Shown: positions 33,999-45,801 of the stretch, piece by piece
Layout of the letters: each line of letters starts with the position of its first letter
Position numbering within the stretch: the stretch's first letter is position 1
DNA from: Sweltsa coloradensis
Taxonomy: Eukaryota > Arthropoda > Insecta > Plecoptera > Chloroperlidae
Length of the DNA: 64,000 bases
Reading direction: 5' to 3'
Assembly (NCBI GenBank): GCA_024449915.1
Contig: JAMZAV010000627.1
Coordinates: forward strand, 248,001-312,000
The notes under the pieces: model-generated
Database searches by the model: none
What the model was told of the DNA's origin: nothing
What the model saw: only the letters and a program-made list of their open reading frames with translations
Position numbers and translations under genes: made by a program

Positions 33999-35033
33999 TC
34001 AAAGCATCAAACACCATTTCGTTCGGCTTTCACTTTGGCTGTGAACTAGACTAAACTTCTTTAGACTTTGAGTTATCTTTGCAGAAACTTGAAGAAATAC
34101 TTTGTGAAATTTCCCTCGTTGTTTTCGTGGCGTAGAATGATGACGTTAAAGAACTGTGATTCTAATCTGCATGAGAATGAGCAGCAAATGATGCCAGCAA
34201 AGCAGCCTATAAGTATAAGCAGAGAGAAATTCACAGCTCGCAAGGTACGTCGGGCGAGGGATATTATTGTTATTTACCGATCTTGGATCATCAACAAGAT
34301 GAAGTTTTAACAGTGTGTGTGTATACAAACTATTATAAACATTTAAATTTAGTTAAAGTGAATTTTTATTATTATTATATATTTTTAAATATTAAAGTTA
34401 ATTAAAAATGAATTGTTATCAGTCACTGTATAAACTTTATTATCAAACTAAACACTACTATAATTTTTATAGAATTACCGATTTATATTTGGTGTTTTTA
34501 CCATTTGAATTTCACATTCTGTCACATAGTATATTATGTTGTCCACTAAGAGAAGCAGTTACACATACATTTTGTGTCGTTAATCCTTAAGCACAATATG
34601 TTAGGCTACTTGATTGCTTCCACAGTTCTCTGGAAATGCTTGAAAACTCCGCAACTTTCACAGCAACTCTCTTCTACTGTTTAGCTTGATTTGTTCAATC
34701 CTCGCACCTCTAGGTCTTATCAGTTTGTTTTCTCTCATTGCCTGCCTGACAAGTATTAAGCTCTATGCCCATATTCTCACCTGTCGTATGTGGCCTATCC
34801 TAGTAGTCCTCTTCAAAACAAACTGAATGCGCCTACATAAATTATTCAAGCAGTTAAATATTTCAACCTAACTACAGTAATTACAACGAAACATTCAAAT
34901 TTAAGAAGCTCGAGTGTAGGCTATTTACAACGCAAGCCGGAACAATAACTCTAAACAATATTACTCCCGAGAGGGAGATAACTTCTACGCAATTTATTAT
35001 CAACGCGAACATCGTGATAATGAAGACAGTTCT
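33996..35033. other. AT-rich intergenic DNA, no gene seen
   Basis: An 80-codon open frame at 34068-34310 is Lys/Arg-rich but without domain or gene context. Nothing else recognised. Confidence 0.45.
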
Positions 35034-35175
35034 ACCAACATCTCGCTTAACTACCCCAAGACAGAATAGGGTGTCTCGTGAACGTCAGGCCTACCAACGT
35101 GAAGCGATTTAACTACCCCAATACAGAATATAGTGTGTCACGTGAACATCGGGCCTGCCAACGTGAAGCGATAGA
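35034..35175. repeat. Two-copy tandem duplication, ~66 bp
   Basis: ACTACCCCAAGACAGAATA followed by a GTGTCTCGTGAACGTC-type block and CCAACGTGAAGCGAT is repeated once with several substitutions. Confidence 0.8.
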
Positions 35176-35275
35176 CAATACCAACATGACGAGCCGAGAG
35201 TGAACTGTGAAGGCGGTTGACGAGATACTTTTGCTGACAGCAGCTGTTATCTGTATCTAGTGGACCCTGCGAACG

Positions 35276-35360
35276 AGTATCTCAGGCCTCGTGACGCGTA
35301 GACCATGATTCGGGAGGTCGTCAGTTCGATACAGCCACCGGCAATCCTGACTGAAATTTT
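35276..35360 (+). mobile_element. SINE S1 fragment
   Basis: CATGATTCGGGAGGTCGTCA, then B-box-like AGTTCGATACAG, then CCACCGGCAATCCTGACTG, the S1 head-to-body junction. The 3' body is missing. Confidence 0.6.
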
Positions 35361-35550
35361 AACAAATGTTCCTTTAGTCGTTTATTCATTCTAATGATAG
35401 GGATACAATCAGTGGAAAAAACTTGAGACATTTCCTTCACAACTACCCTGATATTGTATCGTTCAAGGCACTGCCTCCTAGATCTCGGCTGACTCCGAGA
35501 GAGCTGGCTGTGTCGTCTAGCTCTAGAAGGCCGTGGTTCAAGCACATAAC

Positions 35551-35976
35551 CATAGATATAGAACCCCTATTGTAGGCTAGATTAGCAGTCGGTGGTCCAC
35601 TTCCGTGACGATTAGAAGCCATCTTGAAATTCCAGGCTACATGTTAATCAAATGGGAGCGATTTGTAGCTCAAATAGTTCTCAAGATTGCCGCCAGGTTG
35701 ACAGGTAAGCATACTAGCCTTTAACACCAAATGATTACTAAATCCCCTTATGCAATAACTTCGTGTTGTTTCTGTTTGTTCAATACCATGCTGCACAAGC
35801 TAAAACCATATCAAACAATCCAGTAAAATACTTTATTGCATTAAAAAAGCATAAATTAAAACGCCAAATCGCCATCTTGAAATGGGCCGATTGACTCTTC
35901 AATTTGTTACGCTCGCGCCTGTGCTGAGGTATACGAGACTGCTAATCTAGCCTACTATAGGGGTTCAATATCTATG
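35551..35976. mobile_element. MITE with 40-bp inverted ends and 8-bp target duplication
   Basis: The left end (35551-35590, starting CATAGATATAGAACCCCTAT) and right end (35937-35976, ending GGTTCAATATCTATG) are 40-bp inverted repeats with only two mismatches. CACATAAC flanks both sides (35543-35550 and 35977-35984), an 8-bp duplication. The length is 426 bp with no coding capacity. Eight-base duplications fit hAT or P-type transposases. The ends do not match a hAT consensus known to me, so the superfamily is open. Confidence 0.9.
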
Positions 35977-36027
35977 CACATAACAGAACGCGCCCTCTCT
36001 CCATCACACCAGCCGACGCATCCAAGC

Positions 36028-36125
36028 CTCCTAGATCTCTGTGTCGTCTAGCTCTAGAAGGCCGTGGTTCAAGCACATAACAGAACGCGCCCTCTCTCCA
36101 TCACACCAGCCGACGCTTCCGAGCC
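36028..36125. repeat. Tandem duplicate holding the empty site of the MITE
   Basis: CCTCCTAGATCTC, TGTGTCGTCTAGCTCTAGAA and GGCCGTGGTTCAAGCACATA repeat the sequence left of the MITE (35474-35550). Here CACATAAC (36074-36081) continues straight into AGAACGCGCCCTCTCTCC, the sequence found right of the MITE. This copy is therefore the uninterrupted version. Confidence 0.88.
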
Positions 36126-37104
36126 TCATCGCATATTAATGTGACTTCTCTAGAAAGTGAGACACGGCCTTGTGGGTGAAATGGAATGAATAACAATTAT
36201 TTGGCTCCGCCCCAACTTGAGACTCGCGAGCTGTGCGCGGCGGGAACGAGCCAAGAACGTGTTTTCCTTACAGCGTCAACCACTTCACTCCAGCCAACTG
36301 AGCGAGGAAGTGTTTTTGTCGGTAGGAGTATCAACCAACGGCGTCAGAAAAGTCTGACTTCTTCTTACAAAACCCACCCTTCTCGTGGGTGGAATAACAC
36401 TAACATGGCATTTCCACTTAACTGTAGGGTGTGCTTCCTTTCCCCGTGGAAATATGATCAATTGATAATTAAATAAATAAAACACGTCCTTCATAGTGGA
36501 CTTTTTAAAATGCATTTTTAAAAAGAACCACTTTAGGAAACCGAGGACAAGAAATCGATTGCAACAAATTTTCTTCCAAACTTTATCAAACAAACCAAAA
36601 ATTAATTGTTTAGAGTTGGTCCTTGACCTTCGATCTCGGATCTGCGTGGACACGGAAGATAAGATCTAACTCCTCCACCCACCATTAGCAGCTACTAACT
36701 CGATACCAGACTTGACCTTAACTCTAATGTCTAAGAGTTTTCTTCCAGGTTTCCTCGCTCCCAAGAGAGGGAACTATGAGTTAGGTTAGGGACGGGGCTG
36801 GCACACCCAGGCTCGCGTGACATGTGAGGTCGGCGATCTAGGCGCCCACTTATTTGAACGCGCGATCAGGAGGCTAGGATAGGGTAGAGTTTGAAAATAC
36901 CATGATCATAGAGAAAATTATTGTTTTCACTTGAAAAACTTTCTGGCAAATAGAATAATATCACAAATTAATTTAAAGCATCGGTATTCAACGTTATGAC
37001 AATCATCACGTCTCTTTTGCGAATAAGTACAATATTATTCAGAACTAGCAATAAAGAGCTAAAGACGTAGCTAGCTACCGAGCCACAAGTGATCTCATAG
37101 ACCA
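36126..37104. other. Intergenic DNA, no gene seen
   Basis: Open frames of about 96 and 122 codons at 36.2-36.65 kb lie on opposite strands of the same stretch and show no domain. Not called as genes. Confidence 0.45.
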
Positions 37105-37355
37105 CGATGTTTGTCGCGTATCGATTATAGTAGAGAGCGAGAGGTCGATATATATCGAATTGGTTAGTCGCAGAGTTCTCGCTCTTGACTTGTATCACGC
37201 TTCGGTGGGCTAATTGAAGATGTTTGTCCCGTATCGATTATAGTCGAGAGCGAGAGGTCGATATATATCGAATTGGTTAGTCGCAGAGTTCTCGCTCTCA
37301 CACACGTCACCGCTTCGGTACGATATGATTCGCTACGCTTCGGTGGGCTAATTGA
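37105..37355. repeat. Two-copy ~113-bp tandem duplication with palindrome
   Basis: GATGTTTGTCGCGTATCGAT to GAGTTCTCGCTCT is repeated after 113 bp. Each copy holds the 14-bp perfect palindrome TCGATATATATCGA, and CGCTTCGGTGGGCTAATTGA follows both copies. Identity is very high. Confidence 0.88.
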
Positions 37356-38265
37356 AGCTAGGATTCAATTCAATTCTTAAAAATGTCAGAGAAGAGAATG
37401 AAACCCCAGCTTCTTCGTCTGACAAATCAATGTCGAGCTGAACTTATCTCCTCTTTCTTTCAGGCTCGTTGCAGGAAATTTTAACGAGTAGGCGCTTTCA
37501 GAAGAATTGGATAATTTTAATAAGCAGCCATTTTTGTTCTTCATGAGGTATCGCCAAAATATTGAGGAGTGACGAATTGAGAATCTAATCGGTTGTTAAG
37601 TTTTTTTGTACTTGATCCCCAGCAATTACACGTAATTAACAATAGGTTTCTGCGTGTTGTTAAGCGAGCGAAGCGACCATCCGCAAGCTTCGATCTGGAT
37701 TGAATGCCATTAGTTTTGTGGCAAAATCGTTCAAAAAGTTACATTAAAGTAAATCGATTTTTTTTTTAAAACTAAACGGCGACAAAATCTGAGGTGACCA
37801 AATCATTTAGAATGCCCGTCCGGTCACGAATATGTTAATTTTATTTTGATCCGATAAGTAGTGTAGATGGAAATTAACGTTACCATGGCAACGAAAAGTC
37901 GCACGAGGTTTCTGGCCACTATGCTTTGCCGCCTAGAAGTAATCAAAATACTATCGAGGAAGCAGTGTATTATTTGTTACTAGACGCGTTAAAAAGCGAG
38001 CACGTGCTATAGCTAGACCCACGTTGCACATTTTTTTAAATTTTTAAATTTGCGACGTTCGCTGTCCACAGGGCCATGTTTCCAATATTATATATTATTG
38101 CCAAGGTATTTGGGTAAACCCGTGTGTAAACCTGTACTGTGTGGATAAAATCCACCGCCATCTAGAGGACCTTGACATCATTTCCTTGGGAAAACTATTT
38201 TTAACCCTTCTGGTAACAAATAATACACTTTCGATACATACCGCAAGAATGTATATTATTGTTGG
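37356..38265. other. Intergenic DNA, no gene seen
   Basis: No gene or recognised repeat. AT-rich with T runs. Confidence 0.45.
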
Positions 38266-38490
38266 AAATTTTATCACGCTTCCCCGAGCCCGGTCTCGGG
38301 TTCGTACCCAGTCGGGAACATATTCAAAGAAGTCGGTTTCCATCGGAAAGTGTAGTCGTCAGCGTTTTCTATGCGGTCCGCGATCGTACACCCTAGCAAG
38401 TTTCAGTTGTGCGGAGTTCGATGCCAGGCGAGACCCGCAACGCCTCCCGCCAAGCTGACGACTCTCGGACACATCGAGGAGGAAGAGCAT
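38266..38490 (+). repeat. Dispersed repeat family R3, partial copy 2
   Basis: Matches the central part of the R3 copy at 23846-24450: CACGCTTCCCCGAGCC, GGTTCGTACCCAGTCGGGAA, TCTATGCGGTCCGCGATCGT, GGAGTTCGATGCCAGGCGAG, ACTCTCGGACACATCGAGGA. It breaks off at GGAAGAGCAT. The match near 38370-38480 is almost perfect, so this copy is relatively young. Confidence 0.78.
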
Positions 38491-38782
38491 CGGTTTTGTT
38501 ATTCTAGAATTTAATAAAATCGTCAAGTTTTTGTGTTTATGTTAATCAAAAAGAATGTTTTTTTTAAACAGCATGTTTAAAATTGTTTAAAAATATTAAT
38601 TGCATAATAACAATTAATCCATTGCGCGAAAAAGATTCATTGATAGCAAACAACAGATTTCAAAAATTACTATTTCAAAATACCCTGCATCAGTTACAGT
38701 CATTTTTAATTGTTTTCCAAATTTTGGTTCGTTTTCCGCCTTAACGTATAACGTTACTCGCTATTATGCAGAACCGATAAAC

Positions 38783-38880
38783 TCCCACACTGGTCGCACC
38801 GAGAGTCGAACTCTGGACGTTCAGCAAAGAATCAAGAATAAACCATCCGTCTGCAACGAACATTCGTAAACCTCATCGAG
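38783..38880 (-). mobile_element. tRNA-like SINE remnant (minus strand)
   Basis: The minus strand shows CAGAGTTCGACTCTCGGTGC (a B-box-like T arm) preceded by possible D-arm sequence. No full cloverleaf. Confidence 0.4.
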
Positions 38881-39040
38881 CAACTCCTCAATGATTTGCC
38901 CGTCCAGTCGGCTGGTTCGCAATCCGTTGTAAACCGCAGACCCGTTATAAACAACTCTCTTGTTGCCAACGTGAACTTCGCTACTAGAGTTTACGTCCAC
39001 ATCGGTTGGAAAACGTTTACAATATGTTGCGGTGAGGGAC

Positions 39041-39087
39041 TGAGTGAGTGAATGGAGTGAGTGAGTGAGTGAGTGAGTGAGTGAGTG
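39041..39087. repeat. (GAGT)n tetranucleotide microsatellite
   Basis: About ten GAGT units with one AATG interruption. Confidence 0.95.
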
Positions 39088-39124
39088 TAATCTAAGTAAT
39101 CCAATCAATTGAACTCACTAGTAT

Positions 39125-39195
39125 TGGTCCGTAGGCTGGGGTCTAGAAGACTGGGGTCTATAAGACTGGGGTCCAGTAGGCTAGGGTCTGCCGCC
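39125..39195. repeat. ~18-bp tandem repeat, ~3.5 copies
   Basis: Variants of TAGGCTGGGGTCTAGAAG follow one another with small changes (GACTGGGGTCTATAA, GACTGGGGTCCAGTA). Confidence 0.88.
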
Positions 39196-39795
39196 TCGTC
39201 GTAAGCGACAGTGTTGTAAGCTCTAGAACAATGGAAAATAAAATTGAAATTGTACAACATGAAATGACCAGGCAATGCTTAGCTAGCGAGAGGAACATGT
39301 GACACGATAGAAAATAGAAAGTTTACAGTTTAAAAATACATTTGCATTGGATTAGTTTTATTATCGTATTAAATAAACACAATCCAATACTAAACATTCA
39401 CTTAATCACTTTACTCCCCCGTTCAGGAGACTGAACAGGTAGGCATGATGACAAGTCCTGCAGTGTTAAGGTCTATAGTGGTCCCAACGAAAGAATGCAG
39501 GTGGCTCGAAATTGTTTTCCCAACATAACAACTTTGCCAATTCTATTGACGCTAGCTCAGCGTGGACCTTGCACACGGAGGAACTCTGTGATCTAGCTCA
39601 GATAATTTTTGCTTACGTTGGTAAAAGATATTTCTCTGTCATACACAAAGGCGACATTCCATTTACCGCGCATTCATTCTACCCCTACCACTACCAATAG
39701 CATCTGCATTCTTTCGTTGGAGCAAGTATAGTACTGGAGCCTAACATTCAAGGACTGTACTTCATAGGACTCACTGGTCTTTGGCATAGTGAACC
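39196..39795. other. Intergenic DNA, no gene seen
   Basis: The reverse-complementary pieces GCGAAAGAATGCAG-like at 39490 and CTGCATTCTTTCG at 39705 form a loose inverted pair. The 62-codon open frame between them has no recognised domain. Confidence 0.4.
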
Positions 39796-39799
39796 ATTG

Positions 39800-39870
39800 A
39801 CAAATCCTCAGTCAGGATGTCGAGGACTGGTATCGAGCCGATGACTCCTGAACGAGAGAACACGACTGAA
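39800..39870 (-). mobile_element. SINE S1 fragment (minus strand)
   Basis: The minus strand reads TCGGCTCGATACCAGTCCTC followed by GACATCCTGACTGAGGATT, corresponding to the S1 B box and start of body. Confidence 0.5.
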
Positions 39871-40259
39871 CATGGCTGAACCATGTTAAGAGTGTGCGAC
39901 AGATCTTGTGTTGTGTACATAACTCCCCTGATAATAAAAATCTACGTTGAAACTAGGCAAGATTCCAAGGTCTCCTGAATCTCCACTCCTCGAGAGCCTA
40001 TACAATACACAGAGGCTCACTAGCCGCTCCGCTTAGACCTTGACTCGAGTAGGTTCGCCAGACGAACTGATTTCATCAGAAAAGTCCTGATTGCGGAATT
40101 ACTTCATTAACCTGAAATTGGCAAAAATAACCCTTTTCTAATATATGTAGCTTAATATTCACTGAATGTAGACAATTGTGAACAACATAATTTGAGAGAT
40201 GTGTTTTGTGCCATAAGAAGTGAAGCAATTGTCATTCCCCCAACTCCACATTCACTCGC

Positions 40260-41298
40260 AATAGGGAATATTCCACTTCCGCCAAATACTGTACGAATAG
40301 ATTTTTTAGAAGAAGTATTTCGTCCCGATTACAAAATATATGTACTTTGTTTTTCCGTGAAATAATAATCCAGTGATTTATAGCCGTTTTAAAAGCAGCA
40401 GTTTTTTAAAGCGGCAAAAACGACTGTGACGTCAGAACTGTGTTGATCCAACGCCGTCTGGATAAACATACATCCAGACCAAGATGTTGGAATAGTATTA
40501 TAGTAGGATCGAGATATACATCAACGGCGGTGTTTTAAACAAAGCAGCGCCTAGCGTAGCCTACAGTAATGTAAACAGATGGCGGACATTTTACATTTAA
40601 CGCCTAGCCAGAAACGAGAAAGTTGACATTGCAATCAAAAAACAAAACTGAAAACAGTCCTAGGTCTTGGGCCCTAGACGTAGAAAATTATTTATAATAC
40701 AACAGTCTAGGCCAATCGTTCCTGTAGGATATAGGCATTGGTATGTGAATATGTACTAAAATTTCTCACTTGACAAGCCCTAGGCTTAACTTGCCGACCC
40801 TAACCTGCACTTTCGTGTTCTGACACACACCCGCTCAAAAACTTACTTTGATGACTAATTAAAGCCTATTGTAGATAAAGAATACCATGATAGTCCTAGG
40901 CTATGCAAAAATTCAATACCAAATGCTCGTTATTCTTTATCACAATGATCTCGCGAAATCTCCTGTCACATACAAAAAAAGAAAACAAAGACGGTGAAAT
41001 GTACATCCTTGTGGAGTTGTTTGTGTTGAACGGATGGGCGAGCACCGCCGTCTGTATGTAAATATGTACAAATATACGTACATTTAGTTTCCAATTGGCC
41101 TTGACTCACCACAGTTATGACGTAGTACCGTCCAAAGATGGCGCACGCTCGTTTTTGGCGCGCAAACTGGGGTCCAATTTACTTCTCGTTTAAATTACAC
41201 AAAAACATTTTTTTTAAATAAAAAAAAGTGCAGTGACTATTAAGACATGAATAAGAATTAAAATAAAATATAAAATATTAACTGGAATATTCCCTATT
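40260..41298. mobile_element. Candidate DNA transposon with 16-bp inverted ends
   Basis: AATAGGGAATATTCCA at 40260-40275 is perfectly reverse-complemented at 41283-41298. If the ends are taken as GGGAATATTCCA, each is flanked by TA, which would fit a Tc1/mariner-type target site. The 1.04-kb interior is noncoding. No copy of it elsewhere in the window, so the boundary is unproven. Confidence 0.5.
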
Positions 41299-42884
41299 CA
41301 CTATTCAATATTTCTTTCTCATTTCATTTTTCAAAATTGATCTATACACTATGGATAAAATCCCAAATCCCACATTTGATAAAAAAGCAGCAATTTCTGA
41401 TACCCAAAATCGTATTTATTATACTCGAAAAATCCAACCCACCCCACCCTTCCAGATTTCCACGACAACGAGACAAAACTCACAATGTCCTGAATTCAAT
41501 TACTGAAAAGTTCTGGTCTAGCCAGTGTTTTGTCTTAGGCCCACATTGCCTTGCTCTCGTCTAGTGCGCAGTGTGGTTGGCGGGGACGGAGAAAGCCGAC
41601 GTGTCTCACACATCCAGCCAGATAAGAGAATGTACAACATACGGCCGGGGATTGAAACTATACGGCTGGGTTGAATACGGAATGAGAGAGTCGTGGGACG
41701 ACTTAGTGGCCGCGCTATGGGCGAGACTAGTCTGCACAAGACTAGCCGCAAGACAGCGAGGGGGGAGAATAATACTCAGAAGTTTTGAACTGTTTAATTT
41801 AAATTAAATAGTTACTCGCCGGAAACTTGTCCAAGATACAACATGTGTTCCTCTTCAGTATAGGTCGGCCTAAGTCTCACAGAAAGCTGCTTCAGAGTAG
41901 AAATCTCTGGTGTTCACGACTAAGAAAACCTTGAAAAATCTGTAAGTCTTGATTGTGTTGTGCGCTCACAAGCAAAGCCTTAGCCGCCTGATCCGTAGGT
42001 GAGGCCTGCCTAAATGTAAGGGATAGATGATCGAGTTCCCGGGACAAGTAGGGGTAAAAGCGTCGAGGCCGACTCCAACCCTATTAACTTAACTCATTTC
42101 GATATATTTGCTGTACATACAACAGTCCCACTATACAGAACGCAGACGAGGTCCCAGACAGCCAGACCGAGCGCTGAGCCAGCATGTAGTGTCGGTTAGT
42201 AAGTCCGGTTAATCACCACATCAATCAGATAATCTGACGAGCTTACCGCACTGAGCCCGGCCAGAAGGGCGCTACCAGTTAGCAATATGTCCGGGGATTA
42301 TACACTGGGTGTCGGGGGATTACGTCACTATGTCGGAGTGCACGAGGGCTATCGAGACGTGTAACAACTTTGAGGCTTCGGTTGAGAGAAGTAATTATAC
42401 AAAACACACGATATGATACACATACTAATTTAACTGGCGTACTACAAGAAAGTTTAACTAAATCGGCTAATTTAGATTTATAACGTGTTCTTTTTAGAGT
42501 TTATAACATTTTTGTCTAGCCTCTCAGCAACAGGTATCAGTCTTACAAGCGAACATTTGATTTCACAGTGTCAGATCACGTGACGTATAGTAGCAAATCC
42601 GCTGTAGATTTAAGGAATTTCATAAGTGTTTTTAACTTTCCTCAGTGGAAAATGAACCCTTGACCTTCTGCGTTTAGCTCATTGAAGAAAGCTGAATCGT
42701 ACACACCATGCACAGAAATACGTGCATCACTTTAAGAGCGTCCGTCAGGGCGCGTCCACGTCTCGCGATAAAAGCAGAATTCTCCCATGGAATGCGTTTT
42801 CTTGTTGGCATTACCCTTCAACGAGGATGACACAGAATGTTTTGGTGACCCTGGAGGTCAAGGGGGCCTCACTCAATCGACACA
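41299..42884. other. Intergenic DNA, no gene seen
   Basis: Open frames of 70-80 codons at 41.3-41.8 kb on both strands show no domain. Nothing else recognised. Confidence 0.4.
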
Positions 42885-43115
42885 GAAATACCCGGCACCT
42901 TCACCAAAAACGAAAAGGTTTTTACTTTCATTCGTTTGATTGAAAATTTAATTTTTAAAACTGAATAAAATATACGATTAATATTAAAAAATGTATTATT
43001 TCTTTCGGAATCCTCAGAATACCCGGCACCTCCACCAAAACTAGAATTTTATTATTTTCATTTGTTTAAATTAACATTATTTTTGAAAACTGAATAAAAT
43101 AGACGTTAAAAATAA
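42885..43115 (+). repeat. Two-copy ~131-bp tandem duplication carrying motif M copies 5 and 6
   Basis: The unit runs from CAGAAATACCCGGCACC through TTCATT-GTTTGATTGAAAA to AAAACTGAATAAAATATACG and repeats with moderate divergence. Motif M is at 42890-42909 and 43021-43041. The motif is better conserved between the two units than the AT-rich remainder. Confidence 0.8.
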
Positions 43116-45524
43116 ATTAACGTATATGTACTCCCGTATCCGTGATGACCTGGTGTGTGTTTAATTAACTTTGTAACAAGGGCTGGTCAAGCATTGCTTC
43201 GTAGAGTTGAACACGCTGGTACGAGGCCCTGTCCGTCTGTAAGAACGACGAGCCCTCTACACAGTGTGTCGTATGTCCGACGCGTCCTGTTATTAATCTC
43301 ATCGCTCAACCTGATTGACACCGGGCTTAGTTTGGATCAGAGTTAATACCGACCGAACTAATCCATCAGGTTCGCCGGCCGTTCTGTTGGCTAAACCGGC
43401 CGTAATTGAGTTTTATTTACCAAACCACTTTGTCTCGCGATCGAGACTGACAACGTAAACTCACCCTCGAAGTTATTAAATATTGTGACAAGATCATTAA
43501 TCACCAGACAAAGTGTTCAGACCACCAGTCTTGTGTTAGCCGGTGTCCTATCCTTCTGGACCCGGGCACTGCAAGGTTAAACAAAAGTTTCCATAACTCA
43601 TTTCTAGATTATTGATAAAATATTCGGATACAGAAAGGAGTTTTTGGCCGTAGAGAATACTCAACGGAAAAGTATATAAAACACACTAGGCCTACTTATA
43701 AAGGCTACGAAAAAAAGGAGATGGCATTTGGACCTGAATCATCCATAAATTATTAAACGAATGAATAAAATACGAATATAAGATTTCTACAACATTTTCT
43801 GAAAAACAATTTCCTGGAAATCTCCAGGGCTATAGAGAAAGAATATTCTATAAAATATTGCCAAGTCTAAATGAAAATGCCCATATACTTTTTTTACGGG
43901 TGGAGGTTTCATCATTTCTCTAAGGTTTTTTTGTAGTATCACTCGCCCGCATCGAATCGAATACACTAGAAATATTTGAAGAGGATAAATTTAAGCTAAA
44001 CCGTGTAGTTATTATACCAGATGACGATAAAATATGTATGTATGATGATATAAATGCACACGTTCTAAATGAGAAAAGTAATATGGATACTCTTCCCATC
44101 CCTGATGCGAACTATGTAATCTTCCGTTACTTTCTAGTGTTATTCATTAGAAACAGTGCACGAATTGCTTGGCATAGCTCCATGTTGTCATTACAGACTC
44201 GCTACTGGAATGTATATATTTCATTTCGTCTCACGACTTTCACCCTTACAGTTATTACATTTCCAACGAAACTTTGTCACAAAAACGGTAGAAAAAGTAA
44301 AAAATATGAAATTCAACATTGGTTTCATTCTTCAAAATATTCATTTCCCAACACAACTCGACACATAAGAGAAAGGAAGAGAGATGGAGAATTTAAAATC
44401 GGAATGAAATGAAAACACAAGGATTCATCAACGCTCTGAAGTGTGCGTGTGTGTGCTTAATGAAACCCCCCTCGCACGCTACAAGCAGACGAGCCGAGTC
44501 ATGTCGGGGCCTGACTAATGGTCTCTCCCTCCTGTTTATGTTAGGGGGTGACATTCTTCCCGAGTGCGGTGACGGGAGAACGTCTTGTCTCCCCGGGGCC
44601 AGACTATACGAGACGCTGTACGGGGGGGGGGGGGCGCCGGGGACCTATAGCAGAGATTGATGTGGCCTAATACACGGGCATCACTGTGATAAGTGGTATC
44701 TGAATGTTCGGGGAATACCCTGGCTCAAGGGTGATGTGTCCAGGTGCGGACGATACCACCCCGTCCACCCATCACACGCTAAATGAAGACTTGTCATATG
44801 TAAACATCGGGAGAGTGAGTTAAGAGTATTGAATACGGAGGTTAAAAGTTGTGAACGCTAAGAAGTAAGAATGCATTTTGTCATGAGAAAAGATTAGCCA
44901 AAATCAACGACTTAATACGTTTTGTAAATAATATATTAAAAATTTCTCTTCGTGCAAAATGTAAGTTAGTAATTTGAATATATTGTTTGTTTTTAATCAG
45001 CTACCTAGGTAGTGAGGGTGAGTGTGATTGTTCGAGGGTTCGTGGTTCTGCTCAGCTAGTTTGGCAGTTAGAGTTGTGAATGAAGCTCAATAAAAGGTGG
45101 CTACGAACGAAGTCTAATCCCCCGGCCACACTTCGCACAGGCCGTTAACAGTAATGGGCTCTGGCCCACTCGCCGCAATCATAATTAATCATTCGGTCTA
45201 CAATCAACTGCGGGATTAGCCATCTGTACGAAACCGCGGCTCAGATCTGGGCATTCATATTCCAAGTTCGGTAATAATTATAGAAAACGTTCTATACTAC
45301 AACAATACCCGAATAAATTGTGTGGCTTATAAGCTAAGTAATGAAAGCTACAGTGAACGGAACTGTGAAATATTTGCTCTGCGAGTGACATATAATAATA
45401 ATAGCTCATTACGACGGTGGCTAAACAATATTGAATGTAGAAACTTTGCACATCACTCGTGCGTGAGAAAGTCGTGGAAACATCAGATACGTTATATATT
45501 CAGATGTTGGCATTACAATATCTT
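43116..45524. other. Intergenic DNA, no gene seen
   Basis: A 124-codon open frame at 44038-44412 is compositionally like translated AT-rich DNA and has no recognisable domain. A G12 run lies at about 44622-44633. No gene called. Confidence 0.45.
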
Positions 45525-45545
45525 GGACCCGGCGCCTCCACCAAA
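45525..45545 (+). repeat. Dispersed short motif M, copy 7
   Basis: GGACCCGGCGCCTCCACC followed by AAA. It shares the GCGCC variant with the minus-strand copy at 9122. Confidence 0.75.
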
Positions 45546-45637
45546 TCATGTTTCACTCTTGGAAATAGCATTCAATGTTACATTTCAAGGTGCGCATTTG
45601 GTCAACATTAATTATATATTTCTGCAGGTGAGTAGAA

Positions 45638-45654
45638 CCCCCCCCCCCCCCCCC
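45638..45654. repeat. Poly(C) tract
   Basis: Seventeen consecutive C, with a second C run about 20 bp downstream (45673-45684). Confidence 0.9.
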
Positions 45655-45751
45655 ACCCACTTTATCCTGTGCCCCCCCCCCCCCGACCTGCATTTCAGAA
45701 TGTTTAATATCCAGGTCGCCGATCATCATCACAGACGGCTAGAACTGTAAG

Positions 45752-45801
45752 CCTAGTAGCAGAGAAGCATGAAGTAGCAGAGAAGCATGAAGTAGCAGAG
45801 A
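45752..45801. repeat. 18-bp tandem repeat, ~2.7 copies
   Basis: AGTAGCAGAGAAGCATGA is repeated head to tail without change. Confidence 0.9.

Noticed and set aside
44038..44412. 124-codon open frame
   Set aside because: Composition is like translated AT-rich DNA, with no domain and no gene signals around it.
45322..45750. 142-codon open frame with proline runs
   Set aside because: The proline runs come from poly(C) tracts and part of the frame is motif M. No protein-like pattern.
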